A stretch of DNA of 6,871 nucleotides from UBA5399 sp964464145 (GCA_964464145.1 CAYXFB010000103.1:1-6871); one strand, 5' to 3'. Positions 1 through 6,528 are shown, counted from the stretch's first letter. Translations and numbers: made by a program. Notes: generated by a model from the letters alone, not told the origin.

Positions 1-320
1 ATCAGCATTTGAAGCATTTTGCCGATACTCATGAGTTCGTTGAAAAGCACTCCAACGTGAAGATCCATGCCACACAGGGCGCGATGGAATACGATACGCC
101 CGTTTCCTGCGTGTGGATTAAACGTAATCTGTGGACCCTGTCCGTAAACCAATCCACATCAACAGATGAAAACAAGCTCCTTTTCGTAGACGATTCGCCG
201 CTTGTCAACCTTTCGGCCGATATGTGCGAGGAAGCCTTGCAGAATTATCCGCTGAAATATAAGAGCAGCGAATATATCTCCAGCGTGTTCGAAAGGCTTG
301 GCCGTGGCGAGGAGGTTTGA
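1..320 (+). CDS. 3' end of an unrecognised protein (5' end outside window)
   Basis: The reading frame is already open at the left edge: codons for Gln and His at 3-8 precede the TTG at 9, which has no ribosome binding site, so I read this as the C-terminal ~105 residues of a longer protein and not as a complete gene starting at 9. It ends with TGA at 318-320 and is followed by a T-tract terminator on the same strand, which supports real coding. The tail is soluble and mixed in charge, with a Trp-rich stretch (VWIKRNLWTLSV) followed by a probably alpha-helical end (YISSVFERLGRGEEV). I see no transmembrane segment or catalytic motif and do not recognise the family. It converges on the large c-di-GMP gene, so no shared operon is implied. 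Confidence is for coding, not for function. Confidence 0.65.
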   Translation, partial: QHLKHFADTHEFVEKHSNVKIHATQGAMEYDTPVSCVWIKRNLWTLSVNQSTSTDENKLLFVDDSPLVNLSADMCEEALQNYPLKYKSSEYISSVFERLGRGEEV

Positions 321-335
321 GGCCGCAAATCCTCC
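311..335 (+). other. Hairpin across the stop codon of the leftmost gene
   Basis: GGAGG at 311-315 pairs with CCTCC at 331-335, and TTTG at 316-319 pairs with CAAA at 326-329 across a one-base bulge (T330); the loop is 6 bases. The stem includes most of the stop codon. No T-tract follows on either strand, so by itself it is not an intrinsic terminator. It may assist the terminator just downstream or protect mRNA 3' ends; it may also be chance. Confidence 0.35.
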
Positions 336-350
336 CTGCCCCGCCCTAGG

Positions 351-398
351 AAATGACCGTGCGCCGCTCATAAACTGCGTGTCGCACGGTTATTTTTT
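351..398 (+). terminator. Intrinsic terminator of the leftmost gene
   Basis: The arms 351-363 and 383-395 form a 13-bp stem built on ACCGTGCG/CGCACGGT, with one G-T pair (355/391), a 19-base loop, and a T run at 393-398. The T run follows the stem only on the plus strand, so the terminator serves the gene ending at 320. Read on the minus strand, the sequence after the stem is CATTTCC, a poor U-tract, so it would end the large minus-strand gene weakly at best. The right arm lies within the coding sequence for the last residues of that gene. Confidence 0.75.
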
Positions 399-3300
399 AT
401 ATATTTTTCGTAAAATTCATTTACAGGCATGGGTTTGCCGTATAGGTATCCCTGCCCCATCTGGCAGTTTATCTCGCGCAGTATGTTTTCCTGCTGCTCT
501 GTTTCCACGCCCTCCGCGATCACCTTTATGCCCAGATCGTTGCACATATTCACAACATTTTTCAATATAAGCTTGTGCGTGGGGTGGTTGCCCAGTTCAC
601 CTATTAGGCTCTTGTCCAGCTTGAGCATACTGAAATCCAGATCGGCCAGTATGGAAAGGTTAGTATATTTAGTGCCGAAGTCATCAAGCGATATAGCGTA
701 GCCCGCCGCGTATATCTCGCATGCCGCCTGATACAACATGCTTTTGCCCATATTGGCAACGCTTTCCGTTATTTCTATCTCCATATTTCGTTTGGAAACA
801 TCGTAACGCGAAATTATTTCTTCCATATATGAGAGTATATCCCGCTCAAGCAGCGTGATCCTGGAAAAATTGAGCGATATTATGGGCAAAAAGCAGTCTT
901 CGCGCTTCCATTTCTCCAAATTTTTGCACACCTGCTCAAAAACGAACAGATCTATAAATCTTATGAGATTGTTCTTTTCCAGCAGATCTATAAATTTGCT
1001 GGGCGGTATTATGCCAAGCTCCTTATGGCTATAGCGTATCAGCGCTTCGGCGCCTATGACCTCGTTGTTCAAAAACTCCACCTTGGGCTGCATGAACACC
1101 TCAAATTCGCCATTCTCAATAGATGCCACAAGTTCGCTTAGCATCTTGCGGCGTTCGGTATCCTCCGCTACCGGTATGGAATCGTAGTGGCGCTTCTTGT
1201 TAAGGCGCATGGCCTGCGTGGACTGCTCTATCAAAACGGAGATGTCCTTTTCCACATCGTCCCAGGAATAGCCCAGCGAAACACTGAATTCCCCCGTTTC
1301 TCTCACGGCCTGCTCCAGCCTGACTATGCTCTCCTCCAAAACAGCGCGTCCGGATACCGTTGTTATGACCAAAAATTCATCGCCGTTGAGGCGGTATATC
1401 CTATCGCCCGGGAAAACATTTCGCAGTATGTCCGCAAAACGCACTATGTAATAATTCCCCGTCTGAAATCCGTGCGCGCTGTTTATGCCCTTGAGGTTGT
1501 TGAAATTGGCCAAAACAACGCCGACACAGTGCACTGTATCGGGATCGTAAAGCGTCATATATTCCTCGAAGCTCTTTCGGCTCAAAAGATCTGTGAGATC
1601 GTCGTGCCGGTCCGCATACACCGCTTCTTCTATGAGGCCACGTTTTTTCATCTCGGCCGCTATGAACACGGAAAAAGACTCTAAGAAGGCCACGTTTTGA
1701 AAATTACGTGATATATTGTCTATTGAAATGCAGGCGCACACCTCACCGTTTTCACGTATCTGAAACCAACGCTGATTGCGCACACCGCGTTCCTTCATAA
1801 GATTATACATGTCATAGGAATGGCACAGCATCGCCTCGGGGGTTTCCAGCGTAACCGATTGCCTCCAGTTTTTGCCGGACAGCCATCTGTCCGCCTCGCT
1901 GCCGCTATATTCGCCGGATATATCCCGAGCCAGCTTGTCCCATACATATTTTCGTTCGTATTTGCCCTCTCCGTCTATCCTCTGCCATATACAAACGGTA
2001 TCCGCACGAAAGAAAAAACCTATAGTTTCAAGCGCGCTCTCCATAGCTTTTTCAAGCGTTTCTTCATCGGCCATACGCTGTATGCCCACAAGCATGCTTT
2101 CGCTGTCCATCATATCGTTATCAAGAGAATCCACTATGCTCTTGTCGTTCGATATATCTACGGCTATCGCCAGCAGCGTTTCACTTCCGTCCCACTGCAC
2201 CAATTTGTTTTTTATCAAAAATTCCTGCTCCAGAGCAAGGTTGTAGTTCTTCCATATGTAAAACTTATCACTCGCCCAACTTGCCTTGCCGCAAAAGGGA
2301 CAGGGCGTCTCTCGCCTATGCATGAGCTCATAGCATTTCTTGCCGCGGCACTGCGGCTCCGTAAGCCCCAAGCGATCGTAAAATGCCTTATTTCCACAGA
2401 TAAGCATATAATTTATTGGATTTACCAGATAGGCTATGTCTCCCTGCTCGGCAATGAATGCGTTGAAATCAACTTTGTCCGCATCTAACTTGCGCGGCTT
2501 CCTTTCATCCGTGCTTTCGGGTTCCCCCTCTGCCGGCAAATGAACATACCGGCTCTGCAGCGCTATTGGGTAGGCCTCCTCGTCCTTCGCGTCGAAGAAC
2601 ATAAAACAGCCCTTACCCGCTTTCTTTGCCCTGTAAAGCGCTATATCCGCCTGCTCAAAAGCCTGCTGGTAAGATATCTCTCCATTAAACATGAATACGC
2701 CAATGCTGCACGAAAGCCTTTGCTCCGCCAAGACCTTATAAAGTGTTTGCAGACGCTCCACCAAGCGGTCCTTCGACCTTATGTTTCGCAGGAATATTAT
2801 AAATTCATCGCCGCCATACCTGCCAATAACATCGCTCTTGCGGAAAGCGCTGCCAAGTATATCCGCAAGCTGCATGAGTACATCGTCACCCGCCTTATGC
2901 CCCATCGTGTCATTTATATTTTTAAAATCATCTATATCCAAAACCATAAAGGCGCAGAGCTCATGCGTCTCAAGCCTTGTGAGGCAATATTTTATTTCGC
3001 TCTCCGCCATTTTTCGATTGTATATATTGGTGAGCTGATCCAGTCTCGAATCATGGAACAAAAGCAGCTCGTGCCGCTTTCTTTCATCTATATTGGTAAT
3101 GTTTAAAAGCGCCAGCACATGCTTTGTCATGGGGTCTCTGAAAAGATTCACGCTAAGCTGCATCCACATCATTTTGTTTTGCTCTACTATACGCCTGAAC
3201 TCGCAGCCCAGCCGGTCTATCCCATTGTCCAGTGATTCTATGAAGTTGGAGCGCTGCATCGTTTCCAAATAGTGCTTTCTGTCCTCTGGGTGCACCACCT

Positions 3301-4270
3301 TATTTATAAATTCGGTGATAAGCGAAGTATATGTTACCCGGTCTATGATCTCGTTGTATAGATTCCACATACCGCCCGTGCGCGTGATCCTGTCCTCAGT
3401 TACGTCAACGTGCGCATAAGCGTCCTTTTCAGCCAGCATAGCTTGATAAAACTGTGTCTCGTTCAAATAGTTGTGCGTGGCAAGCTTTTGCGGCGTTACG
3501 TCCTCCATTATGCACACGGCCGTTTTTGCCTCGCCTCCACGCCGCGCCACCAGCACCATCCTTATAAAAAGCGTACCATTGCCTGAGTTTGCCTCCAGCT
3601 CGCATACCACTTTATCCTTTCGCACGCACAGAGCGACAAAGGCCTTTTCGAACTCTTCTTTTGAATCTTCCAAAATAAAATTTGCTGACAGCACGCGCTC
3701 AACAAAATGCTGACATTTTCCGTCAGCGCCCATAAGCCCGGCGGGCAGTATCTTGCAGGCGGAGCAGAGTTTTGCCGTGCCTGTTTCCATATCGTATTCG
3801 AAATAATCGAAACCGGTCTGCTCGGACACTATGTTCACCGCGCTGATCAGTATTTCGTTCCTGCTCTTTTCCAGCTCGTATTCCGTTATGTCAAAAAGCG
3901 TACAATAAAAGAAGTCCGTACGTTCTTCGCCAAGGCAGAATATGTGCGCCGTCAGAAAGGCGTCCCCGCCTTGTATGCTTGTTCTGATTTTTATGGAGGA
4001 CGGTTCGCTCGCGCCGCTGAAGCTCTGTGCAAGGGTACCAAGCTCCTTTATGGATTCGGCTCCCAAAAGCGCCGCCAGCCTACCTCCATATTTTAGCTGC
4101 ATATCCTCCTGCGTGAGCCCCAAAAGTGCATAAAACGAATCATTTCCCTCTACCAATGTGAGATCGGCATCGTTTTTAAGCAAACAGGCCGCGCAAGGCG
4201 TAGAGTTGATTTCTACATTCAAACCATTCGATACGCTGTCGTTATCATTAACGGGTGTTGATTCAAACAT
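368..4270 (-). CDS. Multi-sensor c-di-GMP enzyme, PAS3-GGDEF-PAS-GAF-GGDEF-EAL, 1300 aa
   Basis: Start: ATG at 4270 is preceded by GGGGAGGA (4276-4283) at ideal spacing; an in-frame TTG at 4318 has no such site. Domains, roughly, in residues: PAS 24-130, PAS 144-258, PAS 262-395, GGDEF 399-562, Cys-rich PAS 600-710, GAF 722-880, GGDEF 884-1030, EAL 1043-1288. No membrane helix is apparent, so it is probably cytosolic. GGDEF-1 has GGDEF (486-490), metal Asp445, guanine-binding Asn453 and Asp462, and an I-site RxxD (477-480): an active, product-inhibited diguanylate cyclase is expected. GGDEF-2 reads NGDEF (962-966), has Asn922 and Asn939 where Asp is usual, and lacks RxxD: probably not a cyclase, perhaps a GTP-sensing regulator of EAL. 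EAL keeps E1075, R1079, N1134, E1166, D1196, D1197, K1217, E1253, E1256 and Q1273, so c-di-GMP phosphodiesterase activity is likely. DDFGTG is DDFGTK here. Net direction cannot be told from sequence. It has its own promoter. Confidence 0.95.
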   Translation of the reverse strand: MFESTPVNDNDSVSNGLNVEINSTPCAACLLKNDADLTLVEGNDSFYALLGLTQEDMQLKYGGRLAALLGAESIKELGTLAQSFSGASEPSSIKIRTSIQGGDAFLTAHIFCLGEERTDFFYCTLFDITEYELEKSRNEILISAVNIVSEQTGFDYFEYDMETGTAKLCSACKILPAGLMGADGKCQHFVERVLSANFILEDSKEEFEKAFVALCVRKDKVVCELEANSGNGTLFIRMVLVARRGGEAKTAVCIMEDVTPQKLATHNYLNETQFYQAMLAEKDAYAHVDVTEDRITRTGGMWNLYNEIIDRVTYTSLITEFINKVVHPEDRKHYLETMQRSNFIESLDNGIDRLGCEFRRIVEQNKMMWMQLSVNLFRDPMTKHVLALLNITNIDERKRHELLLFHDSRLDQLTNIYNRKMAESEIKYCLTRLETHELCAFMVLDIDDFKNINDTMGHKAGDDVLMQLADILGSAFRKSDVIGRYGGDEFIIFLRNIRSKDRLVERLQTLYKVLAEQRLSCSIGVFMFNGEISYQQAFEQADIALYRAKKAGKGCFMFFDAKDEEAYPIALQSRYVHLPAEGEPESTDERKPRKLDADKVDFNAFIAEQGDIAYLVNPINYMLICGNKAFYDRLGLTEPQCRGKKCYELMHRRETPCPFCGKASWASDKFYIWKNYNLALEQEFLIKNKLVQWDGSETLLAIAVDISNDKSIVDSLDNDMMDSESMLVGIQRMADEETLEKAMESALETIGFFFRADTVCIWQRIDGEGKYERKYVWDKLARDISGEYSGSEADRWLSGKNWRQSVTLETPEAMLCHSYDMYNLMKERGVRNQRWFQIRENGEVCACISIDNISRNFQNVAFLESFSVFIAAEMKKRGLIEEAVYADRHDDLTDLLSRKSFEEYMTLYDPDTVHCVGVVLANFNNLKGINSAHGFQTGNYYIVRFADILRNVFPGDRIYRLNGDEFLVITTVSGRAVLEESIVRLEQAVRETGEFSVSLGYSWDDVEKDISVLIEQSTQAMRLNKKRHYDSIPVAEDTERRKMLSELVASIENGEFEVFMQPKVEFLNNEVIGAEALIRYSHKELGIIPPSKFIDLLEKNNLIRFIDLFVFEQVCKNLEKWKREDCFLPIISLNFSRITLLERDILSYMEEIISRYDVSKRNMEIEITESVANMGKSMLYQAACEIYAAGYAISLDDFGTKYTNLSILADLDFSMLKLDKSLIGELGNHPTHKLILKNVVNMCNDLGIKVIAEGVETEQQENILREINCQMGQGYLYGKPMPVNEFYEKYIKNNRATRSL

Positions 4271-4275
4271 TTTTG

Positions 4276-4298
4276 TCCTCCCCGGTATGAAGAACCGG
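4276..4298 (-). promoter_or_regulatory. Shine-Dalgarno partly held in a small hairpin
   Basis: GGGGAGGA (4276-4283) lies 5 bases before ATG at 4270 and decides the start of the large gene. CCGGT (4294-4298) and ACCGG (4282-4286) form a 5-bp stem with a 7-base loop on the transcript; its 3' arm covers the first two Gs of the Shine-Dalgarno but leaves AGGA free. Mild translational control is possible, but this is inference. Confidence 0.6.
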
Positions 4299-4315
4299 CC
4301 GTTCGTATATGATTT

Positions 4316-4348
4316 CAATTTAATAGCCTTTACTATCGCATCAAATTG
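4316..4348 (-). other. Stem-loop in the 5' leader of the c-di-GMP gene
   Basis: In the transcript CAATTT (4343-4348) pairs with AAATTG (4316-4321). Inside it ATAG (4333-4336) pairs with CTAT (4323-4326) around a 6-base loop, with an asymmetric internal loop between the two helices. It lies within the predicted leader of about 83 bases. It does not match a riboswitch consensus I know. The helices are AT-rich and short, so function is uncertain. Confidence 0.3.
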
Positions 4349-4374
4349 ACATTTATAATATTATATCATATAGT
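4346..4374 (+). promoter_or_regulatory. Promoter-like sequence facing right, overlapping the c-di-GMP gene promoter
   Basis: A perfect TTGACA (4346-4351), a 17-base spacer and TATAGT (4369-4374; 5 of 6 consensus) lie on the plus strand. Transcription would start near 4381 and run into the intergenic region towards the 3' end of the chemoreceptor gene. It overlaps the minus-strand promoter, so the two could interfere. The sequence is AT-rich and no clear gene follows, so a chance match is possible. Confidence 0.4.
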
Positions 4375-4389
4375 TTTGCGGGATGTATA
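4360..4389 (-). promoter_or_regulatory. Sigma-A-like promoter of the c-di-GMP gene
   Basis: On the minus strand TATAAT (4360-4365) is directly preceded by TGA, giving an extended -10 (TGnTATAAT). TATACA (4384-4389; 4 of 6 consensus) is the best -35, with an 18-base spacer. The predicted start is near 4353, giving a leader of about 83 bases. Its -10 region shares TATATGATA with the chemoreceptor promoter. Confidence 0.6.
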
Positions 4390-4427
4390 GATTTATTCGA
4401 AGCGCACAATTTCATACCAATTCCATT

Positions 4428-4468
4428 AAAAAAGTTCTTACACTTTTTATAGCGCAAATCGCGTTCGG
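4428..4468. repeat. Copy 1 of a diverged 41-base repeat
   Basis: This segment aligns with 6570-6609 in the same orientation, with about 31 of 41 positions matching and one gap. The best-kept part is GCAAATyGCGTTsGG (4454-4468 here). It sits upstream of the c-di-GMP gene promoter. The alignment was made by eye. Confidence 0.4.
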
Positions 4469-4530
4469 AATGGCATGAGACGCGTTTTGGCTGATCTTGC
4501 GCAAAACATGCCACGCCGTAGGCGCGTCGC

Positions 4531-4562
4531 TTTCAAATTAAAACAGATGTTTTAATTTGGAA
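4531..4562. repeat. Near-perfect inverted repeat, 11-14 bp arms with a 4-base loop
   Basis: CAAATTAAAAC (4534-4544) and GTTTTAATTTG (4549-4559) are exact reverse complements around AGAT. Three further positions on each side (4531-4533, 4560-4562) extend the stem with one U-G pair in plus-strand RNA, which would be an A-C mismatch in minus-strand RNA. No T-tract follows, so it is not an ordinary terminator. It could be an operator, a DNA cruciform, or an RNA stem. Confidence 0.7.
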
Positions 4563-4631
4563 TTAGTATTAGATCATTTCCGTTGAATTCTTTGCGCAAA
4601 ATGAACGTATATATTCTTTTTTACTCATATT

Positions 4632-4680
4632 GTGTAAAAAAAAGACGATTCGTCAATTCGGGGCGAACCGTCTTTTACAC
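4632..4680 (-). terminator. Intrinsic terminator of the chemoreceptor gene
   Basis: Arms 4664-4676 and 4640-4652 form a 13-bp stem on the minus-strand transcript (AAAAGACGGTTCG with CGAATCGTCTTTT), an 11-base loop, and a run of eight T at 4643-4636. Flanking GTGT/ACAC can close the base. The single non-Watson-Crick position (4648/4668) is a U-G wobble on the minus strand but an A-C mismatch on the plus strand, so selection has kept the minus-strand RNA. It begins about 30 bases after the receptor's stop and separates it from the c-di-GMP gene. Confidence 0.88.
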
Positions 4681-4708
4681 AACTACTCTACTTTTTTACA
4701 TATTTCTA

Positions 4709-6484
4709 TCAGTATTTTCCGTCCGAATCGCCTTCCGTGTATGTCTTTTCCTCGTGTGTGGTATAGGCGCTCGTGCTTTGGCCGACCATCAGCGGAGAAT
4801 CCTCGTTCAGCAACTGAAAGCGGCTCACTAGCTGCTTGAGCAGGCTGGCCTGTCCGGACAGCTCTTCGCTGGCGGCGGCGGATTCCTCTGCAGTGGCGCT
4901 GTTTGTCTGCACCACGCCGGATATCTGATCCGCGCCGGTAGTTATCTGCGTTATGGCTACAGATTGCTCGTTCGAAGCGTCAGATATCTGCAATATGATA
5001 TCGGTCGTTTCGTCTGTATAGCTTATCACTCTTTCAAGCGCTTTGGCCGTACCGTCGGCTATCTTGGTGCCGCGTTCCACCGCCGAAACCGTTTCGTCTA
5101 TAAGCGATGTGGTGTTCTTAGCCGCCACAGCAGATTTTTCAGCTAAGTTTCTCACTTCGTCCGCAACCACGGCAAAGCCTTTGCCCGCCTCGCCCGCGCG
5201 CGCCGCCTCAACAGCCGCGTTCAGCGCCAATATATTCGTTTGGAATGCTATATCCTCTATGGTCTTTACTATCTTGGCTATCTCTGCTGATTTTTCGTTA
5301 ATCTCGTTCATGGCGCCCAGCATAACTTCCATCTGCTCGTTGCTCTTCATAACGGCATCCTTGGCCAAGCCGGATTTTTCTTTAGCATCCGTGGAATTGT
5401 CCGCCGTCTGCTTAACGTGGTCTGCAACCTCGCTTATGGTAGCGGAAAGCTCTTCTATGGAACTGGCCTGCTCCGTTGTGCCCTGAGCCAGCGCCTGCGC
5501 GCCGGACGAAACCTGATTTGCGCCCAGCGATACCTGATCGGCAGACTGGTTTATCTGACCCAAAACACTGCTCAACGAGGTAACGATATCCACCATGGCA
5601 GTCTCTACCTTTTTAAATTCGCCTACAAACACTACCTCAGGCGCCAGATTGAAATTGCCGCTTGCCATCTCCGAAAGGCCGCGTATCATATCCTTTATTT
5701 CCACGCGCATCGTTGTTGCGGCCTCTGAGAATTTGTTAGTCATCACACCAATTTCATCCGCCTGATCAGAGTGTATATCTATATCCAGATCACCCTCGGC
5801 CAGTTTTTCCGCCGCCTTACCTACAGCAATTACCGGACGAGACACACTCTTCGCCATTATAAGCGCAATAACTATTGAAACCACGAAACCAACAGCTATC
5901 ACCACCAACATTATAACTAGGATCACTTGCGTCTGAGCCGAAGTTTCGGCGCTTTTCTCCTTGCCAAGTATCGTGAACCTATCCAGCAAACTCTCCGCGT
6001 TTGCCGCGATTTCCTCTGCCAAAGGCGAGGCCTCCTTTATCCATATTTCTTTTGCCTCCGCCTCGTTTCCATTCATAGCAAGATCTATCGCCTTGTCACG
6101 CAATGGCGCGTAGATAGCCAAATCGTTTTCTATTGTATTGAACATCTTTATGCCTTCCGGTGTCTTTATAGAAGGCCTAACCAAATCTATCAACTCGGTC
6201 GTTCTAGGGATATTTTCCTGCAACTTGTTGAATGCCTTATTTACGATTTGCTCGTCACTCTCATAAATCACATCCCGAACCATAGCGCGGTTTTCATTCA
6301 AGATCATACCGTACATACCCAATTCGCCCTGAACAAGACCGTAGTTATCCAGTGCGTCGCTGTATGAACTGTCCATACTCATAAGCATGAATACACCTAT
6401 AATTCCCGAAATGCTAGATATGATCGCCACCACCACGAAAACAATCAATAATTTTGCCGAAATCTTCTTGATTTTTTTAAACAT
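4709..6484 (-). CDS. Methyl-accepting chemotaxis protein, membrane-bound, 591 aa
   Basis: It senses a ligand outside the cell and controls the CheA kinase through CheW. Residues: transmembrane helix 1 at ~11-33 after a Lys-rich N-terminus, an extracytoplasmic helical domain 34-185 resembling the four-helix-bundle (4HB_MCP) class, helix 2 at ~186-210, HAMP ~207-262, a second HAMP-like segment ~263-312, then the signalling coiled coil to ~558. The hairpin tip, the kinase contact, is the canonical block around 408-450 (IAFQTNILALNAAVEAARAG at 412-431, GKGFAVVADEVRNLA next). Two segments fit the methylation consensus exactly: ASSIEELSAT (340-349, E344/E345) and SATAEESAAA (529-538, E533/E534). 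The C-terminus (SDGKY) lacks the NWETF-type CheR tether, as in many Gram-positives. ATG at 6484 follows AAGGTGGGG (6494-6502). The ligand cannot be inferred. It ends at its own terminator and so is probably monocistronic. Confidence 0.96.
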   Translation of the reverse strand: MFKKIKKISAKLLIVFVVVAIISSISGIIGVFMLMSMDSSYSDALDNYGLVQGELGMYGMILNENRAMVRDVIYESDEQIVNKAFNKLQENIPRTTELIDLVRPSIKTPEGIKMFNTIENDLAIYAPLRDKAIDLAMNGNEAEAKEIWIKEASPLAEEIAANAESLLDRFTILGKEKSAETSAQTQVILVIMLVVIAVGFVVSIVIALIMAKSVSRPVIAVGKAAEKLAEGDLDIDIHSDQADEIGVMTNKFSEAATTMRVEIKDMIRGLSEMASGNFNLAPEVVFVGEFKKVETAMVDIVTSLSSVLGQINQSADQVSLGANQVSSGAQALAQGTTEQASSIEELSATISEVADHVKQTADNSTDAKEKSGLAKDAVMKSNEQMEVMLGAMNEINEKSAEIAKIVKTIEDIAFQTNILALNAAVEAARAGEAGKGFAVVADEVRNLAEKSAVAAKNTTSLIDETVSAVERGTKIADGTAKALERVISYTDETTDIILQISDASNEQSVAITQITTGADQISGVVQTNSATAEESAAASEELSGQASLLKQLVSRFQLLNEDSPLMVGQSTSAYTTHEEKTYTEGDSDGKY

Positions 6485-6501
6485 CTATTCTTTCCCCACC
6501 T

Positions 6502-6528
6502 TCACTTATTAAAATCGTACTTGTTCAT
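6502..6528 (-). CDS. Possible 8-codon leader ORF before the chemoreceptor
   Basis: ATG at 6528 encodes MNKYDFNK and stops with TGA at 6502-6504. It has its own Shine-Dalgarno, AAGGA (6534-6538), 5 bases before the ATG. Its stop overlaps the first base of the receptor's Shine-Dalgarno (AAGGTGGGG, 6494-6502), 17 bases before the receptor ATG, which is the arrangement expected for translational coupling. So short an ORF can arise by chance, and no run of one regulatory amino acid is present. Confidence 0.25.
   Translation of the reverse strand: MNKYDFNK

Larger units (their letters stand above)
4390..4631. other. Structured intergenic region without a recognisable gene
   Basis: Neither strand has a convincing gene here. 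It holds an AT hairpin (AAAAAGT 4429-4435 with ACTTTTT 4442-4448), a GC-rich inverted repeat (GACGCG 4479-4484 with CGCGTC 4523-4528), a nested hairpin (GTTTTG 4484-4489 with CAAAAC 4502-4507), the long palindrome at 4531-4562, and a TTTGCGCAAA palindrome (4591-4600). A 31-codon plus-strand frame runs from ATG at 4383 to TGA at 4476-4478, without a Shine-Dalgarno; past that stop the same frame stays open to TAA at 4539-4541. A non-coding RNA, a decayed gene or a repeat element are the options. Confidence 0.45.

Noticed and set aside
9..11. TTG as the start of the leftmost gene
   Set aside because: The frame is open upstream to the window edge and no ribosome binding site precedes the TTG, so the gene is 5'-truncated by the window.
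1187..2488. Plus-strand open frames of 165 and 222 codons inside the large gene
   Set aside because: They lie antisense to an unbroken, domain-rich 1300-residue protein, have no ribosome binding site I can support, and their translations show no recognisable domain. They are shadow frames.
4271..4360. c-di-GMP riboswitch in the leader of the c-di-GMP gene
   Set aside because: The leader is about 83 bases and I see none of the conserved GEMM-type junction sequences. A covariance-model search would be decisive for both this leader and the receptor leader.
4429..4448. AT hairpin (AAAAAGT with ACTTTTT) as a terminator
   Set aside because: The stem has one G-C pair and is not followed by a useful T-tract after the stem, so it would be too weak.
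4583..4839. Plus-strand frames of 82 and 69 codons starting near the receptor terminator
   Set aside because: They run through the terminator hairpin and into the antisense of the receptor 3' end, with no family match and no Shine-Dalgarno.
5043..6367. Plus-strand open frames of 103-147 codons inside the chemoreceptor gene
   Set aside because: They are antisense to the conserved receptor signalling domain and sensor region; the openness follows from the receptor's codon composition.
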